Counted from the stretch's first letter, positions 50,808 through 60,399 are shown. The stretch: DNA of 64,000 nucleotides from Streptomyces sp. MJM8645 (GCF_001625365.1 NZ_LJJF01000001.1:1302001-1366000), one strand, 5' to 3'. The notes: generated from the letters alone by a model not told the origin. Made by a program: numbers and translations.

Positions 50808-51542
50808 GTGCCGTCCAACGAACCCCCCAGCAACAGCGAGCGCCCAGCCACCCCCGAGGCGCCCGAACTGATCTGGCTACGCCCCGAACGCACCGGCCGC
50901 GGGCCGAAACCCGCCCACAGCCGGACGTCCATCGCCGCCGCAGCCGTCGAGATCGCCGACGCGGAGGGCCTGGACGCCGCCTCCATGCGCCGGGTCGCGG
51001 CCGCCCTCGGGGCGGGCACCATGTCGCTCTACAACTACGTGCCGAAGAAGGAGCACCTGCTCGACCTCATGCTCGACGCCGTCACCGCCGAGTACGAGCT
51101 GCCGGCCGCGCCGAGCGGCGACGTCCGCACCGACCTCGCGGCGCTCGCCCGCCAGCAACTCGCCATCTTCCGCCGCCACCCCTGGCTGCCGACCCTGGTG
51201 CTCGCCCGCCCGGGCATCGGCCCCAACGCCCTGCGCTACACCGACCACTTCCTCGCCGTCACCGCCTCCACCGGCCTGGGCGGCGGCGCCCGGATGGAGG
51301 CCATGGCCCTGTTCAACGGCTTCGTCTGCCAGTACGCCCAGTACGAGCAGACGGCGGCTGCGGGCGCCAAGTGGCAGGCGGAGCTGGTCGGTTACCTCAG
51401 CCGGGCCGCCATGAGCGGCGAATACCCGCACCTGGCCCAGGCGTTCGCGACGACCGGACCGCCCTCCGATCCGGACGCCGCCTTCGACCGCTCGCTGGAC
51501 CGGGTGATCACGGCCATCCTGGCCCCGCCGACGCCCCGCTGA
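50808..51542 (+). CDS. TetR family regulator, TetR_C_1 type
   Basis: GTG 50808 starts 244 residues. The DNA-binding domain is at about residues 38-80 (SIAAAAVEIADAEGLDAASM then RRVAAALGAGTMSLYNYVPK). The C-terminal domain has the TetR_C_1 layout (LARQQLAIFRRHPWLPTLVL). The order, divergent from a DrrAB exporter with a palindromic operator between, makes it the likely repressor of that exporter and of itself. Confidence 0.92.
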   Translation: MPSNEPPSNSERPATPEAPELIWLRPERTGRGPKPAHSRTSIAAAAVEIADAEGLDAASMRRVAAALGAGTMSLYNYVPKKEHLLDLMLDAVTAEYELPAAPSGDVRTDLAALARQQLAIFRRHPWLPTLVLARPGIGPNALRYTDHFLAVTASTGLGGGARMEAMALFNGFVCQYAQYEQTAAAGAKWQAELVGYLSRAAMSGEYPHLAQAFATTGPPSDPDAAFDRSLDRVITAILAPPTPR

Positions 51543-51576
51543 GCCCGCCGACCGGCCCCGCCCTCAAGCCCCGCCC

Positions 51577-53007
51577 TCAGACCCCGCCCTCAAGCCGGGG
51601 CCGCGACAGCACCGCCACCGCCCGCCCGTCGACCAGCACCAACACGGCCTCGTGCGCGCCCCCCAGCGCCGCCCGCGCCTCGGCCGGCGACTGCCCGACG
51701 CCCACCGCCGGCAGCGCCGGCCCGAGCAGCGCGCCCAGCGGACCACCCGGCGAATCACCCGGCGAACCACCCACCGGGTCGTCCGGCTTGGCGCCGCCGT
51801 CCGCGATCGCCGCCGCCAGCACCGCCCGCGACACCGAGCCGACCACCTCCGTCGCGCTCACCCCGTACGGCCTCGCCGCCCGCGCCAGCACCACCGGCGC
51901 CACCCCGCCGGGCACGGCGCGCAGCGCCTCCAGCGCCTCGCCGACCGTCGCACCGGCGTCGACCGCGACCAGCGGGCCGGCCCCGGCGAGCAGCGGCCGA
52001 AGGCCGCCCGCCGACTCCGACTCCTCCTCCAGGAAGCCCCACTGCCGCATCCAGTCGTCGCTGTGCACCTTGGACAGGTACGAGCGCCCGGAGTCCGGCA
52101 GCAGCACCACGACCAGGTCGTCCGGCCCGAGCCGCCGCGCGACCCGCAGCGCCGCCGCCACCGCCGTGCCCGAGGAAGGACCGGCCAGGATGCCCTCCTC
52201 CCGGGCGAGCCGACGGGCCGTCAGCAGCGACTCGCGGTCGGGGATGCGCTCGAAGGCGTCCACCACCTCCGAGCGGTAGGCCTGCGGCCAGCGGTCCTCG
52301 ACGGTGCCGGGGTGGAGGAAGTGCCCGATGCTCTCGACGAACCACGGGCTGCCGTCCCCGCCCCCGTACATCGAGGACTCCGGGTCCGCGCCGACCACGG
52401 TCACGGAACCGCCGGACACCTGCTGGAGGTACCCGCCGGTGCCGGTGACGGTCCCGCCGGTGCCGACGCCCGCGACGAAGTGGGTGACCCGGCCGCCGGT
52501 CTGCTCCCAGATCTCGGGGCCAGTGGTGCGCACATGGGCGTCCGGATTGGCCAGGTTGTCGTACTGGTTGGCGAGCCAGGCGCCGGGGATCTCCTCCACC
52601 AGCCGCTGCACGACGTTGAACAGGTGCGCCGGGTCCTCGGCGGGCACGGCCGTCGGGGCGAGCACCACCTCGGCGCCGTACGCCCGCAGGATGTCGGACT
52701 TCTCGGGCGCCGACTTGTCGGACACCCCGGCGATCACCCGGTAGCCGCGCTGCCGCCCGACGATGGTCAGCCCGATGCCGGTGTTGCCGGAGGTCGCCTC
52801 GACGATCGTCCCGCCCGGCCGCAGCAGGCCGTCCCGCTCGGCGGCCAGCACCATGGACAGCGCGGCGCGGTCCTTGACGCTGCCGCCGATGTTGAGGAAC
52901 TCGGCCTTGGCGTAGATCGGCGCGGGCAGCCCGGCGCCGAGCCGGGCGAGGCGGAACAGGGGCGTCCCGCCGATCGCGTCGAGTACGGATTCGTGCACTG
53001 CGGCCAT
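51577..53007 (-). CDS. Cystathionine beta-synthase-like PLP enzyme
   Basis: ATG 53007 follows AAAGGGG. The 476-residue protein is a fold-type II PLP enzyme: FLNIGGSVKDRAALSMV near residue 38 (Schiff-base Lys), EATSGNTGIGLTIVGRQRGY near 75, GVGTGGTVTGTGGYL near 178 and GILAGPSSGTAVAAALR near 262. The last 140 residues are CBS-like, interrupted by a Gly/Pro-rich linker (GGSPGDSPGG). It condenses serine or O-acylserine with homocysteine or a sulfur nucleophile. The N-terminus is normal for actinobacterial enzymes. Confidence 0.9.
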   Translation of the reverse strand: MAAVHESVLDAIGGTPLFRLARLGAGLPAPIYAKAEFLNIGGSVKDRAALSMVLAAERDGLLRPGGTIVEATSGNTGIGLTIVGRQRGYRVIAGVSDKSAPEKSDILRAYGAEVVLAPTAVPAEDPAHLFNVVQRLVEEIPGAWLANQYDNLANPDAHVRTTGPEIWEQTGGRVTHFVAGVGTGGTVTGTGGYLQQVSGGSVTVVGADPESSMYGGGDGSPWFVESIGHFLHPGTVEDRWPQAYRSEVVDAFERIPDRESLLTARRLAREEGILAGPSSGTAVAAALRVARRLGPDDLVVVLLPDSGRSYLSKVHSDDWMRQWGFLEEESESAGGLRPLLAGAGPLVAVDAGATVGEALEALRAVPGGVAPVVLARAARPYGVSATEVVGSVSRAVLAAAIADGGAKPDDPVGGSPGDSPGGPLGALLGPALPAVGVGQSPAEARAALGGAHEAVLVLVDGRAVAVLSRPRLEGGV

Positions 53008-53158
53008 CACGGCCCCTTTCACTGGCTGTCCGCCCGAGCCTGCCCGAACGCGCGGTCAGATAGTCGCTGGTGCTGTGACCACGTGACTGACCGCGAACCG
53101 CAGCCCCGGAGTGCCGAAAGGGACAAGTTCACGAGAAGGACAGCGACAGAAGGACGAC

Positions 53159-53536
53159 TCAGGAGGCGAACGGCTCGATCTCCCCCGCAAAGACGATGAC
53201 CTGGTCGATGAGGCTCCGCCGCAGATGGACGACGTCCGTTCCCGCCAGGCGGGGGCCTCCATCCGGCGTGGTGAAGACCCACTGGTACCGGGCCCACTCG
53301 TCAGGCATGTCCACCGCTGAGCAGCGCGCCATCGTGCCGGTCCCCGCCGGGTGGTGCCGGATGTCCAGCACGAACTGCTCGACCGCCGCGATTCCTTCGC
53401 TGCGACCCAACGGCCCCCAGAAGACCACGTCTGAGGTCAGGGCCTGGGAGAGCAGGGCAGTCACATAGCTGTCGTCCGAGGCGTTGAACGCGGAGATGAA
53501 GGTGTCGATCGCGGAGCGTGCCGTCTCTTCCTGCAT
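53159..53536 (-). CDS. SnoaL/NTF2-like protein
   Basis: A 125-residue cone-fold protein: SAIDTFISAFNASDDSYVTA near residue 8, VVFWGPLGRSEGIAAVEQFV near 36 and RLAGTDVVHLRRSLIDQVIV near 97 follow the SnoaL-like/ketosteroid isomerase pattern. It has no obvious catalytic residues to define substrate. It stands alone. The 260-nt gap to 53797 contains only a terminator hairpin at 53669-53708. Confidence 0.75.
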   Translation of the reverse strand: MQEETARSAIDTFISAFNASDDSYVTALLSQALTSDVVFWGPLGRSEGIAAVEQFVLDIRHHPAGTGTMARCSAVDMPDEWARYQWVFTTPDGGPRLAGTDVVHLRRSLIDQVIVFAGEIEPFAS

Positions 53537-53668
53537 GCCCCAGTAATACCAGCCGTTGCTCGTGCGCTCGTCCCGCGAGCCGCCTTCCGATCACGGTGGG
53601 CCATCCCGGTCGCAGCAAGGCAGCCCCGGATCGTCGAGGCCGAGTCGGCGAGGGTTCTCGACCGTAAG

Positions 53669-53708
53669 GGGGCGCGGACAAAGGCGCGTGGCGCCTTTTG
53701 CGCGCCCC
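53669..53708. terminator. Two-tier hairpin with T-tract
   Basis: Inner stem AAAGGCGC (53680-53687)/GCGCCTTT (53691-53698) and outer GGGGCGCG (53669-53676)/CGCGCCCC (53701-53708). On the minus strand it lies 88 nt beyond the 3' end of the gene at 53797-54546. Confidence 0.7.
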
Positions 53709-53796
53709 TCAGATTTGCCGCGCTCCAAAGTGCGCAACGGTGCGGCCCGCGCCCGCCCCGCCGATCGGGTGTGTGCGGAGAGTGATCGGCGCGCGA

Positions 53797-54546
53797 TCAG
53801 ATCAGCGGGTCGAAGAGGTCGCGCCCCCAGTGGCCGAGCCAGGACGCGGTGGCGGACCACCGGGCCTGACCTTCCGCACCTTCCGCACCTTCCGTGGACT
53901 CGTCGTACGGCAGCACGGCGGTCGGGGCGAGCCAGCCCTCCCCCGGGTCGATGCGGACCCGCAGCACCTTGAGCGGTCTGCGCAGGGCGACGAACATCCG
54001 CAGGTCGTCGGTGTGCGGGCAGTGGGTCTCGTAACGGTCGTGGACGGTACGGCAGATGGACTTGATGTCGGTGTCCGCGAGCAGGAGGTGACGGCTGCCG
54101 GGGCCGAGGTTGACGCAGAGGCGGCGGCGGGCGGTGTCACGGTCCGGGTACGGCAGGTTCTGGTGGTTGTCGACGTGCAGGCCGAGGCACAGGCCGCTCT
54201 CGGGCAACCGGTGAGTGACCAGCTCACCGGGCGGGTCCTCGGCCGGTTCGAGGGCGACGTGCAGCGGATCACCGAGGAGGCCGACGAGCGCGGCGACGGT
54301 GTGGACGTCGGTGACGGTCCCGGGGAGGCGGAAGAACTCGACCAGGCCGCTGTCCTTGGTGAAGAGGCCCGGCGCGTAGCGCTCGGGGTGCTCCTCGGGG
54401 AGCGGGGCCCAGTCGCCGGCGGGGACGACGGCTCCGTTCTCGTAGTCGGGCTCGCCATGGACTCTGCGGACGTTGCCGATGTCGCAGCGGGCGCGGAGGG
54501 CCGCCGGGTCGCGGAAGGCGATGGCGGCGGGGTGCATGGTCGTCAT
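53797..54546 (-). CDS. Hypothetical protein, possible 2OG-Fe(II)-like fold
   Basis: ATG 54546 follows GGAGCC. The 249-residue protein contains CLGLHVDNHQNLPYPDRD near residue 120, an HxD-like pair, and RRRLCVNLGPGSRHLLLAD near 140. This is reminiscent of cupin-type oxygenase strands, but no distal His/Arg set can be fixed, so the fold is uncertain. A C-terminal Glu-Gly-Ala stretch (TEGAEGAEGQ) is low-complexity. It is the last gene of a minus-strand set that starts with the HATPase gene at 55195. Confidence 0.5.
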   Translation of the reverse strand: MTTMHPAAIAFRDPAALRARCDIGNVRRVHGEPDYENGAVVPAGDWAPLPEEHPERYAPGLFTKDSGLVEFFRLPGTVTDVHTVAALVGLLGDPLHVALEPAEDPPGELVTHRLPESGLCLGLHVDNHQNLPYPDRDTARRRLCVNLGPGSRHLLLADTDIKSICRTVHDRYETHCPHTDDLRMFVALRRPLKVLRVRIDPGEGWLAPTAVLPYDESTEGAEGAEGQARWSATASWLGHWGRDLFDPLI

Positions 54547-54563
54547 GAGGGGGGCTCCTCGGT

Positions 54564-54755
54564 TCAGTCGTTGTCGTCGTCGGAGTTGTCGCTGTGACGG
54601 TTGATGCCGGTCATCAGGGCGGCGGCCAGGGTGGTCCACCAGACGACGTCGGCGGTGGCCGGCTCGCGCGGCGGGACGAGGTTCGAGGCGAAGCAGGCGA
54701 GGGCGAGGCTGGCGGCGGTGATCGCAGCCGTGGTGGCGAGCTTGATGGTGCTCAA
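54564..54755 (-). CDS. Small membrane protein, TTG start
   Basis: TTG 54755 overlaps the stop of the HATPase gene (TTGA). The 63-residue product has a hydrophobic segment near residues 6-24 (LATTAAITAASLALACFASN), another near 37-52 (DVVWWTTLAAALMTGI), and an acidic tail ending in Asp-Asn repeats. It is too short for family assignment. The translational coupling suggests it acts with the HATPase protein. Confidence 0.5.
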   Translation of the reverse strand: MSTIKLATTAAITAASLALACFASNLVPPREPATADVVWWTTLAAALMTGINRHSDNSDDDND

Positions 54756-55195
54756 CTTTCGGGCGAGGGAACGTTGCTGTCCGCGGTACGGAGGACGCGC
54801 GCCCAGACGCGCTTGCCCGCGCCGCACCGCGCGATCACCCCGAAGTCGACGGCGAGCCGACGGGCGAGTTCGATCCCACGGCCGCACTCGTTCAAACGGC
54901 CCGGACGCCGCTCCAGGAGCGGGAGGTCACTGCGGGGGTCCCAGACTTCGAGGCGGCAGCCGCCGTCGAACTCCTGGAGGTAGAGCCGGACTTCGCCGTC
55001 GCCGTGACAGGCGTGGACGACGGCGTTGGTCACGAACTCGGAGGCGATGAGGACGAGGTCGTCGACCGGGTCACCGTCCCAGCCCCAGGAAGTGAGCTGG
55101 TCACGGACCAGGCGGCGGGCGGTACGGACCGAGGTTTCGTGCTCGGTGAGGGTGGTCTCCCAGGATCGGAGGACCGGGTTACGCAAGGTGGACAT
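54752..55195 (-). CDS. HATPase anti-sigma-factor-like protein
   Basis: The 147-residue protein has a RsbW/HATPase_c_2 fold: SVRTARRLVRDQLTSWGW near residue 22, VLIASEFVTNAVVHACHGDG near 48 (N box), EVWDPRSDLP near 83 and GRGIELARRLAVDFGV near 104 (G box). Such proteins bind sigma or anti-anti-sigma factors, or serve as partners in the streptomycete HTH/DUF397 sets. It is divergent from the HTH-DUF5753 regulator across an AT-rich region of about 170 nt. Confidence 0.88.
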   Translation of the reverse strand: MSTLRNPVLRSWETTLTEHETSVRTARRLVRDQLTSWGWDGDPVDDLVLIASEFVTNAVVHACHGDGEVRLYLQEFDGGCRLEVWDPRSDLPLLERRPGRLNECGRGIELARRLAVDFGVIARCGAGKRVWARVLRTADSNVPSPES

Positions 55196-55368
55196 GAGTC
55201 ACCCCACACCTTCAGTGGCGTGTTCGTGCGGTCACAGTGAGTGTGGAGCCTCGGAATTCGAAAACGCAACCTCAATGCCAGATAAATTAATTGATCATGG
55301 TTTGGACTTGAGCCCAGGCCTACGAACTGGCGAGACTGGACCCCACACATCGCAGGGAGGGGCGCCAC

Positions 55369-56229
55369 TTGAGCAAGGACCTATCGGCCATCAGGCAGAT
55401 CCGCCTTGGCGACGAACTGCGCGCCTGGCGGCTGGAGAACAACAGAACGCTCACCGACATGACGGCCGGCCTGAAGGGGTGGAGTGCCGGTCGGCTCAGC
55501 AGAATCGAACGAGCCCTACAGCCGATCAGTGCGGCCGACCTGGCCACGCTGCTTGACCACGCCGGGGCTACTGGTCAGGAGCGGGAGGATCTCGAAGCGC
55601 TCCTCGGTTCCGGACCTCCGAAGCAGTGGTGGCGCGACCTTGACTACTCCGAGACGATCACGCCGGCGTTCGCCGAGTACATCGCCCTCGAAGCCGACGC
55701 TTCACGCATGCTGAACTACTTCCCCTCAGCGTTCCCCGGTTTGGTCCAGACAATGGACTATGCCAAGGAGATGATCGCCGCTGGAGTTGACGCTCCGAAC
55801 GAGGAGTTGATCGAGGCCGGAGCCGAGGTCCGTGTGCTCCGCCAACAGCGCCTGACAGACGAGCCGACTCTCGACTACGACGCCTACTTCGGCGAAGTCG
55901 CACTGCTCGTTGCTGGAGACCCAGAAGTGCTGATCGGCCAGATCAAGCACGCCATCAAGGTAGCCAAATACCCGAACGTCTCACTGCGCATGGTGCCGTT
56001 GAGCGCAGGACGACCCGGAATCCTGGCGTCAGGCGTCACGGTGATGCGATTCCCGGACGATCCCGACAACGGCTTCGTCTTCGTTGAAGCCGTCGGCGGT
56101 ATGCTCCCGCGTAGAGCGGGACGCGAAGTGCGCCGAGCCGAAAGGGCGTTTGCCCGAGTCAAGCGGTGCTCGCTGTCTCCGGAAGACACCATCGCTGCCC
56201 TTGAACGCAAGTTGGAAGAGTTGACGTGA
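55369..56229 (+). CDS. HTH-DUF5753 (Scr1 family) regulator, TTG start
   Basis: TTG 55369 follows AGGGAGGGGC, and no better start exists downstream. The 286-residue product has an XRE-like HTH at residues 10-45 (IRLGDELRAWRLENNRTLTD), then PPKQWWRDLDYSETITPAFA and the DUF5753 region (NYFPSAFPGLVQTMDYAKEM to LRMVPLSAGRPGILASGVTV). Such regulators often control the small DUF397 partner next to them. Here the stop overlaps the DUF397 start by 4 nt. Confidence 0.92.
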   Translation: MSKDLSAIRQIRLGDELRAWRLENNRTLTDMTAGLKGWSAGRLSRIERALQPISAADLATLLDHAGATGQEREDLEALLGSGPPKQWWRDLDYSETITPAFAEYIALEADASRMLNYFPSAFPGLVQTMDYAKEMIAAGVDAPNEELIEAGAEVRVLRQQRLTDEPTLDYDAYFGEVALLVAGDPEVLIGQIKHAIKVAKYPNVSLRMVPLSAGRPGILASGVTVMRFPDDPDNGFVFVEAVGGMLPRRAGREVRRAERAFARVKRCSLSPEDTIAALERKLEELT

Positions 56230-56459
56230 GCAACAGGCACGACCCCTACGACCACAACCCCGCCGACGCCGACTGGGCCAAGTCCCCCTTCTCCGCAGAA
56301 GGCAACGGCGACTGCGTGATCATCGCTCGTTTCGACAACGGCGACGTCTGGCTCGGCGACGACAAGAACCCCGGCCGCCCCCACCTCGCCTTCGACCAGG
56401 CCGAATGGACCGCCTTCGTCCAAGCCATCGAAGCCCGCAACCCCCGCTTCACCGCCTAA
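56226..56459 (+). CDS. DUF397 family protein
   Basis: GTG 56226 overlaps the preceding stop (GTGA). The 77-residue protein has ADWAKSPFSAEGNGDCVIIA near residue 14, VWLGDDKNPGRPHLAFDQAE near 40 and WTAFVQAI near 60, the DUF397 pattern. DUF397 proteins are small partners of HTH-DUF5753 regulators and influence development or antibiotic output in streptomycetes. The set with the HATPase gene is typical. Confidence 0.92.
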   Translation: MSNRHDPYDHNPADADWAKSPFSAEGNGDCVIIARFDNGDVWLGDDKNPGRPHLAFDQAEWTAFVQAIEARNPRFTA

Positions 56460-56524
56460 CCGCCCACCGCCCGGGCCGGGACCGCCGGGAAGCCCTGAGT
56501 GGCTGTTGCCGGCACCGGGCCGGT

Positions 56525-56704
56525 TCACGCTCGCGAAGGCCGTGGCTGGGCAAGGCGCCGGGTCATGAGCATCGTCGCCGACCAGTAGACCCTCGCCTCC
56601 GCGCTGGTGGTGGAGCGTTCGAAGTCCCGCACGAGGCGACGGCTTCGCATCAGGTGGGCGAAGAACCGCTCACCCGATCGAGAAAGGTGGGGCGTGACGT
56701 GGTT
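56525..56704 (-). pseudogene. Transposase C-terminal fragment (IS5-like)
   Basis: The last 59 codons before the stop at 56525 read HVTPHLSRSGERFFAHLMRS then FERSTTSAEARVYWSATMLM and TRRLA, the C-terminal end of an IS5-type transposase. No upstream transposase or terminal repeats were seen. The remaining part of 56460-56788 is non-coding, apart from a -10-like TAGGTT at 56777. Confidence 0.6.
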
Positions 56705-56788
56705 ACGGGATCGCTGATCCCGGCCGTATGGCCTCTCGGGCACGAAATTGTGGAGCGTCGCCGAGCTGCCCGAGGCTAGGTTGGCGCG

Positions 56789-57607
56789 GTGCATCCGATC
56801 CGTTTCGAGGCCGCCACGACAGACGGCGTCCATCGCTTCCACTACCTCCCCGGCAATGACCTGGCGGTGACTCGGCACTGGCCTGGCCTGTGGCAGGAAT
56901 GGCCTGAGGAGGGGACGCCGTACACCGAGTGGGCGGTGAACAACAACAACATGGAGGAAGTCGCCGTCTATGTGGGCCTGGTGTGGCGTCTGACGGCCGG
57001 CCTGGACCGCTATGTGATCCCGACGTACTACTGCGACGACGCCGAGCGTTTCCTGAAGCAAACGCCGATGCCGGTGAGCTGGGAGTACGAGGTCGACGCC
57101 AAAGCGCCGACCGCCACCACACGGGACAAGGGCTTCGTACCTGGTCGTACGGCGAAGCCCCTTCGGGTGGAGCCGACCGCCGCGGAGCTGGACCATGCCG
57201 GTCGTGCGGGCTTGTTCCGGTTGTCGACGCCTCGCGACCTGGTATCCGCGCTGCATGCGGTGATCTTCGACGCCTCGTCGGAGACCACGGTGTTCGCAGT
57301 CGCCCCCGGGCCGGAGCGTCGCCAGCGTCTGGTGAGCGCGTTGAGCGGCCCGACTCCCCCTACTTTGGCCGAAGTCCTTGAGGGAGAAGGGGTGTTCCTG
57401 GACCTGACGATCGGCTCGGATTTCGACTACTACGACTCGGTCATGGTGGCGTCGCGCGCCGATCTGCGGCACCGGGTCGATGGCCTGGCTGCCGACTATG
57501 CGCGCAGGATCTCGGCATATGAACTGCGCCTGGACGAACTCGCAAGTGTTCCGGACTTCCTCCGGGCGATGCCGGAGCTTGCCGGTGTGGACTTGGACGT
57601 TCCCTGA
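56789..57607 (+). CDS. Hypothetical protein, possibly leaderless
   Basis: GTG 56789 lies six bases after TAGGTT (56777-56782), so the mRNA may be leaderless. The 272-residue protein is predicted soluble and contains YTEWAVNNNNMEEVAVYVGL near residue 45, YVIPTYYCDDAERFLKQTPM near 75 and YARRISAYELRLDEL near 240. I do not recognise the family. It stands between transposase fragments and may be accessory. Confidence 0.5.
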   Translation: MHPIRFEAATTDGVHRFHYLPGNDLAVTRHWPGLWQEWPEEGTPYTEWAVNNNNMEEVAVYVGLVWRLTAGLDRYVIPTYYCDDAERFLKQTPMPVSWEYEVDAKAPTATTRDKGFVPGRTAKPLRVEPTAAELDHAGRAGLFRLSTPRDLVSALHAVIFDASSETTVFAVAPGPERRQRLVSALSGPTPPTLAEVLEGEGVFLDLTIGSDFDYYDSVMVASRADLRHRVDGLAADYARRISAYELRLDELASVPDFLRAMPELAGVDLDVP

Positions 57608-57780
57608 GTCCTCGATCACTCGATCGAGACCCTCGTTCGATCGGCAAGCCGCTTGATCGGTACGACAACAGCTTCCGAGTGCCGTCGAGCAGCTGGCGGT
57701 GGACCGCAGGGACGGCGGTGACGCGCAGGGTGTAGCCCTGGCCGCGCCGCACCCTGACGCCCTGATCGAGGGCGGTGGGC

Positions 57781-57855
57781 CGGCGGACTCCAGCCGAAGC
57801 CGTCCTCAAACTCCGCGCACTGCTCGCCAACGGCGCCCTCGATGCGAACCACTGA
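57781..57855 (+). pseudogene. Possible transposase C-terminal scrap
   Basis: An open 24-codon stretch ends RRTPAEAVLKLRALLANGAL and a stop, resembling the tail of an ISKra4-like transposase. Low confidence because of its length. The rest of the 57608-58127 interval shows no gene except a palindrome at 58064-58075. Confidence 0.25.
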
Positions 57856-58063
57856 CCGAGGGCCGGGACCTGGAGCCGATACGGCGCCGGCGATCACAGC
57901 CGGTCACCAGCAGGCTGGTTCCACTGATCCCCGAGGCCGCACCCGGCGCCGCTCACCGCATGCCCCGCGGCGAGCGGCGTCTGCATTACCGCTCATCTGA
58001 TCGACCGTCAACCAGTTCATCCGAACTGCCCCACGCGCACAGCTCCCGCCATTACGCTCCCAA

Positions 58064-58075
58064 GCGTGATCACGC
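58064..58075. promoter_or_regulatory. 12-bp perfect palindrome upstream of the GH18-like gene
   Basis: GCGTGATCACGC is self-complementary and lies 52 nt upstream of ATG 58128. It could be an operator. Confidence 0.35.
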
Positions 58076-58127
58076 CCGGCGTCGATCCGGGCGCATTCCG
58101 TCATCACCACCACAGGGAGCGCATGCC

Positions 58128-59651
58128 ATGAGCGAGCTGGTGTACCCGTCCGACCCCGGCCTCAACGGCCACGCCGTGGACGCGGCCGAACGCACGTACA
58201 AGATGAACGGCTTCGACCCGGCACGGGAGGACTCGAAGCTCTCCTACACCCCCTGCCGGGTCGCCAAGCCCGCCTTCAACACCTACCGCCGCAGCGGCGA
58301 GCAGACCGTGTCCGGCTTCCTGGACACCACCTGGGCCTACGACAGCCGTCTGACCGACGACAGCGGCGGCCCCACCGGCGGGCCGGGCGCCGACCTGACC
58401 CGGCTGGAGGCCGCGAACGGCGCCTTCGACGAGATCGTCCTCGGCCTGGTCGGCCTCGTCGGCGGCCAGGGCAGCCTGGCGGCCGCCACCTCCCAGGCCG
58501 CCCAGGACTTCGGCATCGCCTCCTCCGAGCGCGGCGCCGTGACCTTCATCGACGCCTGGAGCGCGGCGGCCGCCTACCTCGGCTACGGGTTCGACGGCTG
58601 GGTCTCCAACGACTACCAGGACCTGTTCACCCAGCCGAAGGCCCAGGGCCTGCTGGGCGCCGCCCGGCGCCTCACGCAGCGCAACCCGGACCTCTCGGTC
58701 GGCCTGCACATCGGCGGCTGGGACCTGAGCGAGGCCTTCCACTCCATCGCCCAGGAGCCCGCCTCGCGGCGGCGGTTCGCCCAGTCCGTCGTACGGATCT
58801 TCCGCGTCTTCCCGATGTTCTCCACCCTCCACCTGGACTGGCGCTGGCCCGGCTCGGCCGGCGCCCCGGAGGCCGGGTACGGCCCGGAGGACGCCGGGAA
58901 CTACGCCGAGCTCATCCGCGAGACCAGGGCCGCGCTGTCCGCCGCCGCCGACCTGAGGGCGACGATCGCCGTCGCGGTGCCGGCCTCCGCCGCCCAACTG
59001 GACGCGATGAACGTCCCGCTCCTCATCGAGGCCGGCGCCGACCGGCTGGACCTGATGTCCTTCGACTTCTTCGGCAGCCCCTGGTCCGAGAAGCTCGGGC
59101 ACCACACCTCGCTGCGCCGCGATCAGAACAGCAGCCAGACGGACTGCGTCGACAACGCCGTCACCCACCTCATCGAGCAGGCCGGCGTGGCTCCTCACCG
59201 CATCCACCTCGGCTACGCCACCACCACCCGCAACGCCAAGCACGCACACATCACCGGCATTTCGCCCCTGCGCGGCAGGTACGACAACGGCTCGGGCGAG
59301 ACGGTCGGCTCCTTCGCGCCCGGCACGAGCACCTGCGCCGACGTGCTGCGCAACTACCTCGACCTGGAGCAGGGCAAGGGCCGCAACGGCTTCGAGCTGT
59401 ACACGGACGTCGTCGCCGACGCCGACTACCTCCACAACCCCAGCACCGGCGTCTTCCTCTCCCTCGACACCCCGCGCTCCGTCCGTGCCAAGGCCGAGTA
59501 CGCCCGCGCCCGGGGCCTCGGCGGCCTGTTCGCCGAGCACGCCGAGGCCGACCCCGGTGTGCTCACCAACGCCGCCCGCGAGGGCCTGGGGCACACCGTC
59601 ACCGCGACGGTCGTCGACATGAAGCCCCTCTACGTCACCGGCCGCAGCTGA
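58128..59651 (+). CDS. GH18 chitinase-like protein without the catalytic glutamate
   Basis: ATG 58128 follows AGGGAG. The 507-residue protein has a GH18-like barrel: [20 protein letters not shown] near residue 185, [20 protein letters not shown] near 280, [20 protein letters not shown] near 308, and [11 protein letters not shown] near 465. In active chitinases the DxxDxDxE motif ends in a catalytic Glu. Here it reads [10 protein letters not shown], with Arg239 in that position and only Asp237 kept. The N-terminal 150 residues are a separate region. No signal peptide is evident. It may bind rather than hydrolyse N-acetylglucosamine polymers. Toxin-complex GH18 proteins are similar in shape. 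Confidence 0.65.
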   Translation: MSELVYPSDPGLNGHAVDAAERTYKMNGFDPAREDSKLSYTPCRVAKPAFNTYRRSGEQTVSGFLDTTWAYDSRLTDDSGGPTGGPGADLTRLEAANGAFDEIVLGLVGLVGGQGSLAAATSQAAQDFGIASSERGAVTFIDAWSAAAAYLGYGFDGWVSNDYQDLFTQPKAQGLLGAARRLTQRNPDLSVGLHIGGWDLSEAFHSIAQEPASRRRFAQSVVRIFRVFPMFSTLHLDWRWPGSAGAPEAGYGPEDAGNYAELIRETRAALSAAADLRATIAVAVPASAAQLDAMNVPLLIEAGADRLDLMSFDFFGSPWSEKLGHHTSLRRDQNSSQTDCVDNAVTHLIEQAGVAPHRIHLGYATTTRNAKHAHITGISPLRGRYDNGSGETVGSFAPGTSTCADVLRNYLDLEQGKGRNGFELYTDVVADADYLHNPSTGVFLSLDTPRSVRAKAEYARARGLGGLFAEHAEADPGVLTNAAREGLGHTVTATVVDMKPLYVTGRS

Positions 59652-59675
59652 CGGCGGGCGGCGCCGTCCGCACCG

Positions 59676-59705
59676 CGGGCATCACGGGAGGTCCCGTGAT
59701 GCCCG
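59676..59705. terminator. Strong hairpin after the GH18-like gene
   Basis: Perfect 14-bp stem (59676-59689 with 59692-59705), loop GG. Confidence 0.75.
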
Positions 59706-59720
59706 TCGTCGGCCCCCTAG

Positions 59721-59832
59721 ATTCTGTCCGCGCGATCACGAGCGGAGCCAGATGACCAGTGCGGCGACAGTGACCGTGCCGAGGAAGATGTACACGCGCT
59801 TGTCATACCTGGTCGCGACGGCGTGGTGCGAC
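59721..59832 (-). mobile_element. IS5-like element remnant, transposase C-terminus and one end
   Basis: The minus strand reads [20 protein letters not shown] then LVIWLRS and a stop at 59736, the end of an IS5-type transposase. Its DNA end (CTGTCCGCGCGATCA from 59724) matches the left end of the element at 61954. Same orientation as that element. Confidence 0.7.
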
Positions 59833-59904
59833 CGCCTCGGGACCGTCCGAGGGCCTCGCCGGCCGCCCGGGCGGCCGGGCGGCCGGCGAGCCGGGGCTCG
59901 GCCC

Positions 59905-60180
59905 GTGGGCGATGCTCGGCACGACCTTCAAGGGACTGACCGACCGGACGCTCGTTTGGCAGACCGCCGAGTTGCTCGCCCGGGAGACCGGGCGGGACGC
60001 CCGGACGGTGCCGGTCCGGCCGGAACTGGTCGTCGAGGTCGCCTCCGGCGCAGCCCCCGCTACCCCGCCGGGCTGGCCCTGCGGTTCGCCCGGGTGGTGC
60101 GCTACCGGTCGGACAAGAGCGCCGCCGAGGCCGACACGGTGGCCTCTGTACGGGAGTTGGCCACCGCCGAAGGGCCTGTG
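59905..60180 (+). pseudogene. Fragment of an ATP-dependent DNA ligase gene
   Basis: One frame reads [20 protein letters not shown] then [13 protein letters not shown]; the next frame continues [20 protein letters not shown] and [12 protein letters not shown]. Together they are the C-terminal OB-fold region of an ATP-dependent DNA ligase, with one frameshift near 60050. The N-terminal catalytic part is absent. It lies next to an IS remnant. Confidence 0.65.
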
Positions 60181-60399
60181 AGGCCGTCCGCGCGGCCGGG
60201 TCCGCCGACCCGTCCGGCGAAGTACCGCGGGCTGAAACGCATAGCGCCGCAATGGGGGTTCACACACAGGGGCCGAATCAGCCATTCTCGATCCGGCCAC
60301 CGTACCCCTCCGTGAACGGACCAGCGATGGCTAGGTTGACCGTGACAACGAGAGGCGGCCGCCTGGCAGTCGGCGCCGCCCTGGCGAAAGGTGCCCGAC

